This document shows positions 9,826 to 18,293 of a stretch of DNA of 64,000 nt, piece after piece. The position numbers and the translations under genes were made by a program. The notes under the pieces are model-generated. The model was not told the DNA's origin, made no database searches, and was given only the letters and a program-made list of their open reading frames with translations. The stretch is from JBBQWZ01 sp038210135 (GTDB taxonomy: Bacteria > Acidobacteriota > Terriglobia > Bryobacterales > Bryobacteraceae), in NCBI GenBank assembly GCA_038210135.1, contig JBBQWZ010000015.1, positions 1-64,000 of the forward strand, written 5' to 3'. Each line of letters starts with the position of its first letter. Position 1 is the stretch's first letter.

Positions 9826-10257
9826 TTACTTCAGCGTCTTCAGATAATCGACGATGGCTTCCGCGTCCTTCTCGGACATGGTGTAGGCGGGCATCGGCAC
9901 ATCCGCCGGATTGCCGCGTGGGCCTTTACCCGTCATCAGGAATTTCACCATGGCGCCCTCGCCCCACTTTTTCCATAAGGAACCGGCTGGCGTCAGGTCC
10001 TGCGCCGTCTTGTGCCAGCCCTTGGTTCCGGGACTGCCGGGCGTCAAGGGAGCGAAATCGAGTACAGCGCCCTTGAACCATTTTTCTTTGTCCGGCTCGC
10101 CCTTGTCGTCTTTCGGCGTGTGGCACATTCCGCACTTGGCGACTTCGACCGCGAGATACCGGCCGCGTTCAATCGAGGCCGCTTCGGCGGCGCGGGCGGA
10201 TGTGCCGGAGACGGACAAACCACCAGCTAGAATTCCGGCGAGCAAGAGATATCGCAT
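9826..10257 (-). CDS. Exported monohaem c-type cytochrome
   Basis: 143 residues. A signal peptide (MRYLLLAGILAGGLSVSG...) is followed by 'RGRYLAVEVAKCGMCHTPKDDKGEP', giving a CxxCH haem site (CGMCH), and a C-terminal 'DVPMPAYTMSEKDAEAIVDYLKTL' with the probable axial Met and the last helix of class I cytochromes. The pattern resembles the cytochrome subunits of membrane-bound dehydrogenases. It should be periplasmic. It lies first in a two-gene minus-strand operon with the TIGR03790 gene and diverges from a LysR regulator 105 bp away, which might control it. Confidence 0.88.
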   Translation of the reverse strand: MRYLLLAGILAGGLSVSGTSARAAEAASIERGRYLAVEVAKCGMCHTPKDDKGEPDKEKWFKGAVLDFAPLTPGSPGTKGWHKTAQDLTPAGSLWKKWGEGAMVKFLMTGKGPRGNPADVPMPAYTMSEKDAEAIVDYLKTLK

Positions 10258-10362
10258 GGGATCATCCTAGCCGATAGCGGGCGGCTGTTACAATCAAGCT
10301 TCCGGCAGCTGCTTTCCTATCCCGTCCTGGGCTGGCAACTTGAGCGGATTGCGTCGCCCGAA

Positions 10363-11283
10363 ATGGATCTGGATCAACTCCACACCTTCCTCGAGATCGT
10401 CCGCCTGAAGAGCTTCTCGAAGGCGGCGCAAGCGGTGTATCGCACCCAGCCTGCAATTTCGGCACAAGTACGCCAGCTCGAAACCGAAGTCAATACGTCT
10501 CTGTTTGACCGCTTGGGAACGCGCATCTCGCTGACGTCCGCCGGCAAGGTGTTCGCCGAGTATGCGGAACAGATTCTTGAATTGCGCCGCCGGGCGCAAA
10601 ACGCGATCCAGGAACTGGAGCGGATTCCGCGCGGCGAACTCGTGATCGCGGCGAACGAAGCCACCTGCATCTATGTGCTGCCGCGCGTCTTTTCCGAGTA
10701 CAAGAAGCAGTATCCGAACGTGCAGCTGTCGGTCGATCGCAGCTATGGCGCGGGCGTAGTGCAGGCGGTAATCGACAACCAAGCCGATTTCGGAATCACC
10801 CAATTGCCGATCAAAGAAAAGCGCCTGCAGCTGGTCCGCATCCACACTGACGAAATCATGCTGCTGCTGCCTCCCGATCATCCGCTGGGCGGTCGCGGAC
10901 CGGTATCCCCGCGCGATCTTGCGGGCCTGCCGATCCTGATGCCAAAATCCGGAACGACACGGAGCCGCCTCAACATTTGGCTCGAACCGGTCGAAGAGGA
11001 ATTACAGATCTCGATGGAACTGGATTCGACCGAGATGATTAAACGCTTCGTGATGGCGGGCCTGGGAGTTTCGTTCCTGGCCGCCTCGCATTGCCAGGAA
11101 GATATCGCGGCGGGTCGCCTCGCCGTGGCGTCGCTCGGTCCGGAACCGATGTCGCGCCAGGTGGCCTTGATTTATAGGAAGGATAAAGCTCTCTCGCGCG
11201 CCGCCCTCAGCTTCATCCAAGTGACGCTCGAACACGCCGGCTTCCCCGCCCGAGTCGCGAAGCCGGCCCGCGAAGCCAGCTAG
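10363..11283 (+). CDS. LysR-family transcriptional regulator
   Basis: 306 residues. The N-terminal winged helix-turn-helix is clear: 'MDLDQLHTFLEIVRLKSFSKAAQAVYRTQPAISAQVRQLE' with 'TSLFDR'. The effector domain starts near 92 ('RGELVIAANEATCIYVLPRVFSEYKKQYPNV') and is closest by eye to the CysB/CysL type. 'GLGVSFLAAS' is a conserved effector-domain block. It probably autoregulates and may regulate the divergent cytochrome c/TIGR03790 pair, since LysR genes often control their divergent neighbour. The ligand is unknown. Confidence 0.9.
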   Translation: MDLDQLHTFLEIVRLKSFSKAAQAVYRTQPAISAQVRQLETEVNTSLFDRLGTRISLTSAGKVFAEYAEQILELRRRAQNAIQELERIPRGELVIAANEATCIYVLPRVFSEYKKQYPNVQLSVDRSYGAGVVQAVIDNQADFGITQLPIKEKRLQLVRIHTDEIMLLLPPDHPLGGRGPVSPRDLAGLPILMPKSGTTRSRLNIWLEPVEEELQISMELDSTEMIKRFVMAGLGVSFLAASHCQEDIAAGRLAVASLGPEPMSRQVALIYRKDKALSRAALSFIQVTLEHAGFPARVAKPAREAS

Positions 11284-11473
11284 CTCGGGGGGCGCTCGGG
11301 CTGGAGGCCCGACGGTAAGGGATGGGGCCTCTAACGAGCGAAATCAGGTGGCAAAATAGCCGGAAACCAAATCCGTTCAGATAACGCCATAGTAATAAGA
11401 AGAGATTTCTGGATCTATACTTAAGAGGGATTGTGGAGGATTTTCGCCGGACGATTCCGGCGAATGTTTGACT

Positions 11474-11896
11474 ATGCAGATGGACCGAATGACCCTGAAG
11501 TCTTCGACGATCTTCATCGCCGTCGGGAAACGCACCCGTGTCTACAGCTCGATGGACCAGGTGCCGGCGTCGCTTCGCCGCCGCCTGGAGGAATCGACCA
11601 ACAGCGTCAATTCCGCGACCATCCTGATTGCCGACAAACGCGGCCGTCACGAAATTGTCCGGGCGCTGCGCGGATTGCCGAGCGATCTTCGCAGCCGCCT
11701 GACCTCCTCACTGGCCGTCGCGAGAAATCGGAAGTCGCTCGCCGCGGGTGCTCCGCCCACGGCCGAATCGCCGAGCAGACCTTCCGCCGGGGCGACTGGA
11801 ACTGTCGGATTCTTCCGCCGCTACTGGGTGGAATTCGCGGTCCCGACTGGCGTCGGCGTGCTCATCTGGCTGACGCTTCAATACGTCGGCCGGTAG
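11474..11896 (+). CDS. Hypothetical protein with C-terminal membrane anchor
   Basis: 140 residues from the ATG at 11474; a TTG two codons earlier and ATGs at 11480 and 11489 are alternatives. Residues about 10-75 are a compact domain of unknown family ('SSTIFIAVGKRTRVYSSMDQV', 'ILIADKRGRHEIVRALRGLPSDLRSRL'). A Pro/Ala/Ser-rich linker follows, then a hydrophobic segment near the C-terminus ('FAVPTGVGVLIWLTLQYVG'), so it looks tail-anchored with the domain in the cytoplasm. The next gene, 66 bp downstream, encodes a PilZ protein; cotranscription would hint at c-di-GMP-related regulation, but this is inference. Confidence 0.65.
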   Translation: MQMDRMTLKSSTIFIAVGKRTRVYSSMDQVPASLRRRLEESTNSVNSATILIADKRGRHEIVRALRGLPSDLRSRLTSSLAVARNRKSLAAGAPPTAESPSRPSAGATGTVGFFRRYWVEFAVPTGVGVLIWLTLQYVGR

Positions 11897-11962
11897 CGCA
11901 CAGCGTTCTCTTCGTCAGCCCGTTCCTCACAATGGGCCGCTGGCGGTCGATAAGAACGGCAG

Positions 11963-12265
11963 ATGCAAGAACGCCGCCGCTACCCCCGAATTCCCACCGA
12001 CGAGCCCGCCATTCTGACTGTTCTCGGCCCGAAGCCGCGCAGGCTTTCGGGCATCGTTACCGACATTTCCGCGCGCGGAATCCAGCTCCGGCTCGACTAC
12101 CCGGTCCCCATCTCCGCCCCACTCCGTATCGACGTATTCGGCACCATGCTCCTCGGCGAAGCCTGTTATTCGACGCTGGTCGATGGGCACTGGCACGCCG
12201 GCATCCTGCTCGATCACGTCGTGGAACAGGTGGAAGAAATCGCTGTCCTTGAAAACGCCATGTAA
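11963..12265 (+). CDS. Single-domain PilZ protein
   Basis: 100 residues covering one PilZ domain. The c-di-GMP-binding RxxxR motif is present at the start as 'ERRRYPRIP', and the second motif (D/NxSxxG) appears as 'VTDISARGIQLRL'. Such proteins bind cyclic di-GMP in the cytoplasm and pass the signal to motility, secretion or polysaccharide machinery. No partner is obvious, but the upstream gene encodes a membrane-anchored protein and the downstream gene a sugar-nucleotide reductase (rfbD), so control of surface polysaccharide is one possibility. Confidence 0.85.
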   Translation: MQERRRYPRIPTDEPAILTVLGPKPRRLSGIVTDISARGIQLRLDYPVPISAPLRIDVFGTMLLGEACYSTLVDGHWHAGILLDHVVEQVEEIAVLENAM

Positions 12266-12420
12266 GAAATCCTGGTCGGCATCAAGCCACTTAAGTTGTT
12301 TTCGCGGCGGCTCGACCACCGCCTTGCCATCCCCGCGTTGCTTCGAAGAAATTGGAGGACTCGTGACATTGAGCTGACTCCACCCGGCGCGCTCGCGTTA
12401 TCCTGAGTGTTCACCTCCTC

Positions 12421-13290
12421 ATGAAACGCGTAGCCATTTTCGGAAGCGGCGGCCAATTGGGCGTCGAACTCAAAAAAGAATTTGAAAAGCGGGGCTGGGC
12501 GGTTTCGCCTTTCGAGCGGACTATCGTCGACATCACCGATCCCGCGGCCGTTGAACACGCGATCACGCCGCTCGATCCGGCGCTGGTCATCAACGCCGCC
12601 GCCTACAACCAGGTGGACGTTGCCGAGAAGGAGCCGCAAGCCGCCTACAACGTCAACGCGCTGGCCGTCCGCAATCTCGCGCTCACCTGCCGCCAGATCG
12701 ACGCCCAGTTCGTGCACTTCTCGACCGACTATGTGTTCGACGGCCTCGCGGGACGCGCCTACAGCGAAGAGGACAAGCCCCATCCGACGGGCGCCTACGC
12801 CGTCTCGAAACTCGCCGGCGAACTGTACGCGCAAGCGTACCTAGAGAAGCCGCTGATCATCCGGACTTCGGGAGTGTTCGGACCCGGCGGCCTGCATACG
12901 GCGCGGGGCAATTTTGTCGAACTGATGCTGCGTCTCGCCGGCGCCCATCAACCGATCCGCGTGGTTGAGGATCACGTCGCGTCACCGACCTACGCGCCGG
13001 CTCTCGCGGCCCGTACCGCCGATCTCGTCGAGCGCTCCGCGAGCGGCGTTTTTCACATCGGAGGAGGCACGCCGATTTCCTGGTTCGAGTACGCCCGCCT
13101 AATTTTCGACGCCGCCGGTCTAACGCCGGAGCTCAAGCCGACCAACGAGCGCGAGTACCGCACCGCCGCCCGCCGGCCGCGTTATTCCGCGTTGCTGAAC
13201 CACAAGATGGAAGCGCTTGGAGTCGATCCGATGCCGCGACTTGCTGACGCGCTGGCAAGCTACATGAAGGCGCGCGGTCCGCTGGCGTAA
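12421..13290 (+). CDS. rfbD: dTDP-4-dehydrorhamnose reductase
   Basis: 289 residues, standard length for RfbD/RmlD. The NAD(P)H-binding loop is 'IFGSGGQLGVEL'; the short-chain dehydrogenase catalytic Tyr and Lys are in 'GAYAVSKLAGE'; 'VINAAAYNQVDVAEKEPQAAYNVNA' and 'STDYVFDG' are diagnostic blocks. It reduces dTDP-4-keto-L-rhamnose to dTDP-L-rhamnose for O-antigen or other cell-surface glycans, in the cytoplasm. The other rml genes are not in this window. It converges with the DUF192 lipoprotein gene with only 3 bp between stops. Confidence 0.93.
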   Translation: MKRVAIFGSGGQLGVELKKEFEKRGWAVSPFERTIVDITDPAAVEHAITPLDPALVINAAAYNQVDVAEKEPQAAYNVNALAVRNLALTCRQIDAQFVHFSTDYVFDGLAGRAYSEEDKPHPTGAYAVSKLAGELYAQAYLEKPLIIRTSGVFGPGGLHTARGNFVELMLRLAGAHQPIRVVEDHVASPTYAPALAARTADLVERSASGVFHIGGGTPISWFEYARLIFDAAGLTPELKPTNEREYRTAARRPRYSALLNHKMEALGVDPMPRLADALASYMKARGPLA

Positions 13291-13293
13291 GGG

Positions 13294-13746
13294 CTAAAAC
13301 TGCACCGTGTCGCCGACGCGCAAGCCCAATTTCGCCGCCTGACCGCCCGGCAATTCCAACACGAACTGCGACGTTTCCTTGCCTCCGTAGAGCGGGCATT
13401 CGCGCGCCGAAGCGGACGGACAGGGAGGCGTGTTTGCGGAAATTTCGACGATCCGCTTCGCGCCATCCATCCAAACGATGTCCAGCGGGATCTTCACCTG
13501 GAACATGTAATAGGTCCAATTGCCGGGCAATCCGTGCAGAAACAGCATTCCGCGATCGCCCGCGAGTTTATCCCGGAACATCATGCCGCGGGTCATCTCG
13601 AGCTCAGTTCGCATCATCTCGGCGAGGATCTTTTGGCCGCCGGGAAACAGCACCTCGGTCGACCGGTAGTCGTCCATCGTCGTCGGCTTGTCGCACGCGC
13701 TCAACCACAGCGCCAAACAGACCATCCCCAGCAGGCGAAGCTTCAT
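13294..13746 (-). CDS. DUF192 lipoprotein
   Basis: 150 residues. The N-terminus is a lipoprotein signal with lipobox 'LSAC' (Cys near residue 18), so it should be anchored to a membrane. The rest is a DUF192 domain: 'MTRGMMFRDKLAGDRGMLFLH', 'NWTYYMFQVKIPLDIVWMDGAKRIVEI' and the C-terminal 'VLELPGGQAAKLGLRVGDTV'. DUF192 proteins are small exported beta-rich proteins of unsettled function. It diverges from mqnP with 24 bp between starts, so the two promoters overlap. Confidence 0.88.
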   Translation of the reverse strand: MKLRLLGMVCLALWLSACDKPTTMDDYRSTEVLFPGGQKILAEMMRTELEMTRGMMFRDKLAGDRGMLFLHGLPGNWTYYMFQVKIPLDIVWMDGAKRIVEISANTPPCPSASARECPLYGGKETSQFVLELPGGQAAKLGLRVGDTVQF

Positions 13747-13770
13747 CGACTAAAATAGTAGCGAAGTCTC

Positions 13771-14667
13771 TTGTCATCCTTCTGGACACGCCTGCGCCTG
13801 ACGCTCGAAATGATCAAGTTCGAGCATTCGGTATTCGCCCTGCCCTTCGCGCTCACCGGAGCTCTGCTCGCGTGGCGCGAGGACGGCTTCGCTACGGCGG
13901 GACTCGTTTGGAAACTCGCCCTGATCCTGATCGCGATGGTATCCGCCCGGTCCGCCGCCATGGCCTTCAATCGGGTGCTGGACGCGGACATCGACCGCAA
14001 AAATCCGCGCACCAAAATGCGCCACCTGCCGGCCGGCCTGCTGACTAACAAGTTCGCCTGGGGCTTCACCTTCGGATCCTGTCTGGTCTTCCTGCTCGCG
14101 GCCCGCATGCTGAATCCGCTGTGCGGCATCCTATCGACTCCAGCGCTCGCTGTGGTCATGTTTTACAGCTTCACCAAGCGCTTCACCGCGTTCTCGCATT
14201 TGATTCTGGGTTTGTCGCTCGGCATCGCGCCCGCCGCCGCCTGGATCGCGATGCGCGGTTGGCTGGATTGGCGGATCGTATGGCTCACCGCCGCGGTGAT
14301 GCTCTGGACCGCGGGCTTCGACGTCATCTACTCTTGCCAGGATTACGCTTACGATGTCGCGACCGGCCTGTTCAGCATTCCGCGCCGTTTCGGAATCGCC
14401 CGCGCGCTGATTCTCGCGCGCTTCTTGCATGTCGGCATGATCGCCTGCCTGCTCGCGCTCGTCGCCAGCTTCCATCTCGGCGGCCTCGCCGTCGCCGGAG
14501 TCGTTGCCGTCGCCGCGATCCTGATTTACGAACACAGCATCGTCCACGACGATGATCTCTCGCGTGTCGATGCCGCCTTTTTCACCATGAATGGCTGGGT
14601 TAGCGTGTTATTCTTTGTGTTTTGGGCCGCCGACGTAACCTGGTCGAATTGGTTTAAGTCCGTCTGA
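13771..14667 (+). CDS. mqnP: UbiA-family prenyltransferase, probable futalosine-pathway MqnP
   Basis: 298 residues with about eight membrane segments. Both prenyl-diphosphate/Mg-binding motifs of the UbiA superfamily are seen: 'NRVLDADIDRKNPRT' (NxxxDxxxD) and 'DVIYSCQDYAYD' (DxxxxxxxDxxxD). The length and position, 8 bp before mqnE, indicate the prenyltransferase of the futalosine menaquinone route rather than ubiquinone UbiA, since this lineage uses menaquinone. It attaches a polyprenyl chain to the (dihydroxy)naphthoate-type precursor at the inner membrane. The start is a TTG at 13771; no better ATG fits the N-terminal 'FWTRLRLTLEMIKFEHSVFALPFA' block. Confidence 0.88.
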   Translation: MSSFWTRLRLTLEMIKFEHSVFALPFALTGALLAWREDGFATAGLVWKLALILIAMVSARSAAMAFNRVLDADIDRKNPRTKMRHLPAGLLTNKFAWGFTFGSCLVFLLAARMLNPLCGILSTPALAVVMFYSFTKRFTAFSHLILGLSLGIAPAAAWIAMRGWLDWRIVWLTAAVMLWTAGFDVIYSCQDYAYDVATGLFSIPRRFGIARALILARFLHVGMIACLLALVASFHLGGLAVAGVVAVAAILIYEHSIVHDDDLSRVDAAFFTMNGWVSVLFFVFWAADVTWSNWFKSV

Positions 14668-14675
14668 ACATCCAT

Positions 14676-15806
14676 ATGATTCCTGCTCCAGCCGCCTCCA
14701 TCGAAGACCGACGCCTTCTTCCGATCCTTGAGAAAGTGCAGTCGGGCGAACGCCTCAGCTTCGACGACGGAATTGCTCTCTACCGCTCGCCCGATCTCCT
14801 CGCGGTCGGCTACATGGCCAACCTCATGCGCGAACAGAAGCACGGCAATATCACCTATTTCAACGTCAATCGCCATATCAATCCCACCGACGTGTGCGTG
14901 GCAAGCTGCCGCCTGTGCGCGTTCGGAAAGCGCGCGAAGGATCCGACCTCGTACACGATGTCGCTCGCACAGGTTTGGGAAATCGCCGGCAAAGGCTATG
15001 CCGACGCCGTGACGGAATTCCACATTGTTGGCGGATTGCATCCCGAGCTGTCTCTCGACTGGTTCTGCGAAATGCTCGCGGGCCTGAAGCAGCGCTATCC
15101 CGGCGTCCACCTGAAAGCTTTCACCATGGTCGAGATCGGCTATCTCGCCAAGCGGGCGAAGCTCTCGCTGCGCGACACGCTGATCAAGCTGCGCGACGCG
15201 GGTATGGATTCGATGCCCGGCGGCGGAGCCGAAATCTTCAACGACCGCGTTCGCCGCATCATCTGCGACCACAAGTTGAGTGGCGACGAGTGGATCGAAA
15301 CCGCCCGCACCGCCCACGAACTCGGCCTGCATTCGAACTGCACGATGCTCTACGGGCACATCGACACCGAAGAAGATCGCGTCGATCACCTGATCCGTCT
15401 GCGCCAGCTGCAGGACGAGACGCACGGATTTGTCACGTACATCCCGCTCGCGTTTCATCCCGATAATACTTCGCTGCATCACATTCCGAAAACCACCGGC
15501 TTCATGGATCTGAAAGAGATCGCCGTCGCGCGATTACTGCTCGATAACATCGATCACATCAAAGCGTATTGGGTGATGATGACGCCGAAAATCGCGCAAA
15601 TTGCCCAGCGTTTCGGCTCCGACGATGTCGATGGAACGATCGTCGAGGAGAAGATTTATCACGACGCCGGAGCCACCACCGAACAGCACATGCGCCGCGG
15701 CGAACTGCTGCACCTGATCCGCGAAGCCGGCCGCGAGCCGGTGGAGCGCGACACCCGTTATCAACGTGTCGTGCGTACGGAGAACGTCTTCACCGTGCTG
15801 GTGTAG
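14676..15806 (+). CDS. mqnE: Aminofutalosine synthase MqnE (radical SAM)
   Basis: 376 residues, family-typical. The radical SAM cluster motif is 'CVASCRLCAFGK' (CxxxCxxC), after 'YFNVNRHINPTDVC'. Other MqnE landmarks are 'TEFHIVGGLHPELSLDWFCEML', 'DSMPGGGAEIF' and 'HSNCTMLYGHIDTEEDR'. It joins the deoxyadenosyl radical to 3-[(1-carboxyvinyl)oxy]benzoate to give 6-amino-6-deoxyfutalosine, an early step of menaquinone synthesis. It is in an operon with mqnP (8 bp gap); mqnA, mqnC and mqnD lie elsewhere. Assigned over MqnC because of the 'HxxGGLHP' and 'LYGHIDTEEDRVDHL' blocks. Confidence 0.93.
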   Translation: MIPAPAASIEDRRLLPILEKVQSGERLSFDDGIALYRSPDLLAVGYMANLMREQKHGNITYFNVNRHINPTDVCVASCRLCAFGKRAKDPTSYTMSLAQVWEIAGKGYADAVTEFHIVGGLHPELSLDWFCEMLAGLKQRYPGVHLKAFTMVEIGYLAKRAKLSLRDTLIKLRDAGMDSMPGGGAEIFNDRVRRIICDHKLSGDEWIETARTAHELGLHSNCTMLYGHIDTEEDRVDHLIRLRQLQDETHGFVTYIPLAFHPDNTSLHHIPKTTGFMDLKEIAVARLLLDNIDHIKAYWVMMTPKIAQIAQRFGSDDVDGTIVEEKIYHDAGATTEQHMRRGELLHLIREAGREPVERDTRYQRVVRTENVFTVLV

Positions 15807-15846
15807 GCGCGCCTGGTTGTCCAAATCCTTGCCCGCCGAAACTTTG

Positions 15847-16185
15847 ATGAAACAGCCCGTCCAGTTGGAAGACGTGATGGAGTTCATTCTGCGCAATCGC
15901 GCGTCGAACCTCGACGTGGCGCCGGTCGCCGATCTGCTGGAGCGCATGCTGTGGCTGCTCGCCGACGGCGAAGAAGTCCTGCGAGTCCGCAAGAGCTGGC
16001 TCGAACACGAAACCGATTTCGAAAAAGTCCGCGTCGCGCTCGCGATGAGCGAGACGTTTCCCTACGACAGCCGCGAGGAAATGACCGCGCAATTCACGAG
16101 CCTCACCCGCCGCTGGCCGACGCTGAAATCCACCTGCGACGCCATGCTCGAGACCTGGGACGTCCAGCACGCTCGGCGCCGCTAG
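15847..16185 (+). CDS. Hypothetical protein (112 aa) downstream of mqnE
   Basis: 112 residues from the ATG at 15847; upstream in-frame sequence is Cys/Arg-rich and looks like read-out of mqnE's other frame. The protein seems all-helical and acidic ('LEDVMEFILRNRASNLDVAPVADLLERMLWLL', 'ETDFEKVRVALAMSETFPYDSREEMTAQF'). No family recognised, no signal peptide or membrane segment. It starts 40 bp after mqnE on the same strand and could be cotranscribed. It is convergent with thrC, with 3 bp between the stops. Confidence 0.65.
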   Translation: MKQPVQLEDVMEFILRNRASNLDVAPVADLLERMLWLLADGEEVLRVRKSWLEHETDFEKVRVALAMSETFPYDSREEMTAQFTSLTRRWPTLKSTCDAMLETWDVQHARRR

Positions 16186-16188
16186 CGT

Positions 16189-17487
16189 CTATTCCAGTAA
16201 TCGCGAAATCGCATCCGCATCATTCGGAACCACCGTCGGAGCGTTCCCGAAGGTCGGCGCGATCGCGCCCGAATGCGCCTTCAATTGACCGGTGTGATAG
16301 CGGTAGATGTAATCCGGATCTTTTAAGACATTGCCCGTCAGCACGGCGACCACGTCGGCATCGCGCCGCATGACGCCGGACGCGGTCAGCTTGCGGATGC
16401 CCGCGAGCGTCGCCGCCGACGCCGGCTCACAGCCGATTCCGCACGCGCCGATGATGGCCTTCGCGTCGGCGATCTCCTGCTCGGTTACGCTTTCGACCAC
16501 GCCGTTGGTAGCTTGCATTTCGCGCATCGCTTTCGGCCACGAAACCGGATCGCCGATCTTGATTGCCGTCGCCAACGTTTCCGGATGTGCAACCGAATGG
16601 AATCCCGCCGCCGGGTTGTGCGCGAAGTCATAAAACGGAGCCGACCCTTCCGCCTGCACCACCGCCAAGCGCGGCAGCCGGTCGATGAATCCCCACGCGA
16701 GCAATTCGCGAAGGGCTTTTCCAAAGGCCGACGTGTTGCCCAGATTCCCGCCCGGCAACACGATCCATTCCGGAACATGCCAATCCCGCTGATCCAACAT
16801 TTCGAAAATGATCGACTTCTGGCCCTCGATGCGGAACGGATTCACGGAGTTCAGCAGATAGATTCCGAGCCGGTCGGCCAGCACGCGCACCAGCGCCAGA
16901 ATCTCATCGAAGTTCGCATCCACCTGCAGCGTCCGCGCGCCGTATTCGAGCGCCTGCGCGAGCTTGCCGTAGGAAATATTTCCGTTTGGGATAAAGATGA
17001 TCGGCTGCAAACCAGCCGCCGCCGCGTACGCCGCCATCGACGCCGAGGTGTTGCCGGTCGATACGCAAGCGACCCGCTGCTTCTTCAAACGCTTCGCTTG
17101 CGAAGCGCCGCAGGTCATTCCGTTGTCCTTGAACGACCCCGTCGGATTGAAGCCCTGATGCTTGAACGTGATCGCATCGAGGCCACCGTACTCCGCCGCC
17201 CGTGGACCCGGCAACAGCGGTGTGTTCCCTTCCCGCAGCGTCACGATGTGACGCTCCTCTTCGAGGAACGGAAACAACTCCCGGTACCGCCAAACGCCGC
17301 TCTGGTTCACTGGATCGTTATCCGTGCGCCGGTAACGGAAGAGCTGCTTCAGCCCCTTGGGGTCGCCAGGGGAGCCGTCATACAACGCCTCGAGCAAGCT
17401 GCCGCAATGCGGGCACGTATACAGAGTCTCGGTGATTGCGAATCGCGCGCGGCACGATTCAGAAAAACAAACCAGTGCGGAAGTCAT
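16189..17487 (-). CDS. thrC: Threonine synthase
   Basis: 432 residues of a fold-type II PLP enzyme. The PLP lysine lies in 'GSFKDNGMTCGASQAK', and the phosphate-binding loop in 'VSTGNTSASMAAYAAAAGLQP' plus 'LPGGNLGNTSAFGKAL'. An N-terminal zinc-ribbon-like module (Cys pairs in 'CFSESCRARF' and 'YTCPHCGSLLE') is typical for this threonine synthase subgroup. It converts O-phosphohomoserine to threonine in the cytoplasm. The gene stands alone, convergent with the mqnE cluster. Confidence 0.93.
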   Translation of the reverse strand: MTSALVCFSESCRARFAITETLYTCPHCGSLLEALYDGSPGDPKGLKQLFRYRRTDNDPVNQSGVWRYRELFPFLEEERHIVTLREGNTPLLPGPRAAEYGGLDAITFKHQGFNPTGSFKDNGMTCGASQAKRLKKQRVACVSTGNTSASMAAYAAAAGLQPIIFIPNGNISYGKLAQALEYGARTLQVDANFDEILALVRVLADRLGIYLLNSVNPFRIEGQKSIIFEMLDQRDWHVPEWIVLPGGNLGNTSAFGKALRELLAWGFIDRLPRLAVVQAEGSAPFYDFAHNPAAGFHSVAHPETLATAIKIGDPVSWPKAMREMQATNGVVESVTEQEIADAKAIIGACGIGCEPASAATLAGIRKLTASGVMRRDADVVAVLTGNVLKDPDYIYRYHTGQLKAHSGAIAPTFGNAPTVVPNDADAISRLLE

Positions 17488-17573
17488 GAAAAAGGTACGG
17501 CCGGAATCAGCGCCGCAGATTCCGATGATAGCGTGGCCGCCCGTTTGCTTCCGGGGTCAGCGGAGCCGCTCCC

Positions 17574-17984
17574 TTACTCCGGCAAAAGCTCGGCGAATTG
17601 CGCGAACGTAATGGGACTGCCACCGGGCTCCAAGACGCAGATTTCGTCCGCGCCATAGAATGTCTTCCGCCGCTCGAACACGACCGGAGCGCCTCCGACA
17701 TTGGCAATCACCGCGTCGAGCGAATCGACTTCGATAAAGAGGGCCGCGCGATACGTTCCATTCGCCAGCGCCGGAACGTCCCCCGCCACGCTGGCGCGGG
17801 ACTGATACATGATTTCCACGCCGCCATTGGTCAAAATAATGAACCCCAGTTTGCCCTCGTGCGGAACCTCGACCGTCCGCTGATAGCCCAGGTGGAGCCA
17901 GAACGGCTCACAGACTTCAATGTCGTCGACGATCATCACGGGTGCGAGCTTTTTCGCTGTCGGAACGGGCCGTTCGGTTGACAT
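17574..17984 (-). CDS. VOC-family (glyoxalase/bleomycin-resistance fold) protein
   Basis: 136 residues from an ATG at 17984; longer in-frame extensions overlap the divergent gene and are not coding. Two beta-alpha-beta-beta-beta modules are visible: 'LAPVMIVDDIEVCEPFWLHLGYQRTVEVPHEGKLGFIIL' and 'AALFIEVDSLDAVIANV ... ICVLEPGGSPITFAQFA'. This is the vicinal oxygen chelate fold; members range from glyoxalases to antibiotic-binding proteins, so no substrate is given. A glutamate in the last strand position is replaced in 'GGSPITFAQF', which may mean no metal site. It diverges from the Cdd1-like gene, 21 bp apart. Confidence 0.8.
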   Translation of the reverse strand: MSTERPVPTAKKLAPVMIVDDIEVCEPFWLHLGYQRTVEVPHEGKLGFIILTNGGVEIMYQSRASVAGDVPALANGTYRAALFIEVDSLDAVIANVGGAPVVFERRKTFYGADEICVLEPGGSPITFAQFAELLPE

Positions 17985-18005
17985 AATAATAGAGGCGAAC
18001 CAATT

Positions 18006-18293
18006 ATGCCTGAGAAACGCACGCTCCGTGACCTCGCCGGCGTCGGACCTTCCATCGCCAAGGACCTCCGCATTCTCGGCGTGCAAAACGTGACGCACCT
18101 TGCCACCTTCGAAGGCCGCGAACTCTACGACAAACTCTGCGTCCTCACGCGCGAGCGCCAGGATCCGTGCGTGCTCGACACCTTCGTATGCGCCGTCGCG
18201 CAGGCTCGCAATCCGCGCCTGCCCGCCGAAAAACGTGATTGGTGGTACTGGAGCCGGAAGCGCAAGGCCGACGCGAAAGCCATGCCGAAATGA
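18006..18293 (+). CDS. Cdd1-like helix-hairpin-helix protein
   Basis: 95 residues. Residues 7-30 form a helix-hairpin-helix-like unit ('LRDLAGVGPSIAKDLRILGV'), the start of the Cdd1 ('pathogenicity locus') family, followed by 'LATFEGRELYDKLCVLTRERQDPCVLDTFVCAVAQA' and the family's ending 'RDWWYWSRKRK'. The HhH unit suggests DNA contact, but function is unknown. Its TGA overlaps the ATG of the alcohol dehydrogenase gene (ATGA), so translation of the two is coupled. Confidence 0.85.
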   Translation: MPEKRTLRDLAGVGPSIAKDLRILGVQNVTHLATFEGRELYDKLCVLTRERQDPCVLDTFVCAVAQARNPRLPAEKRDWWYWSRKRKADAKAMPK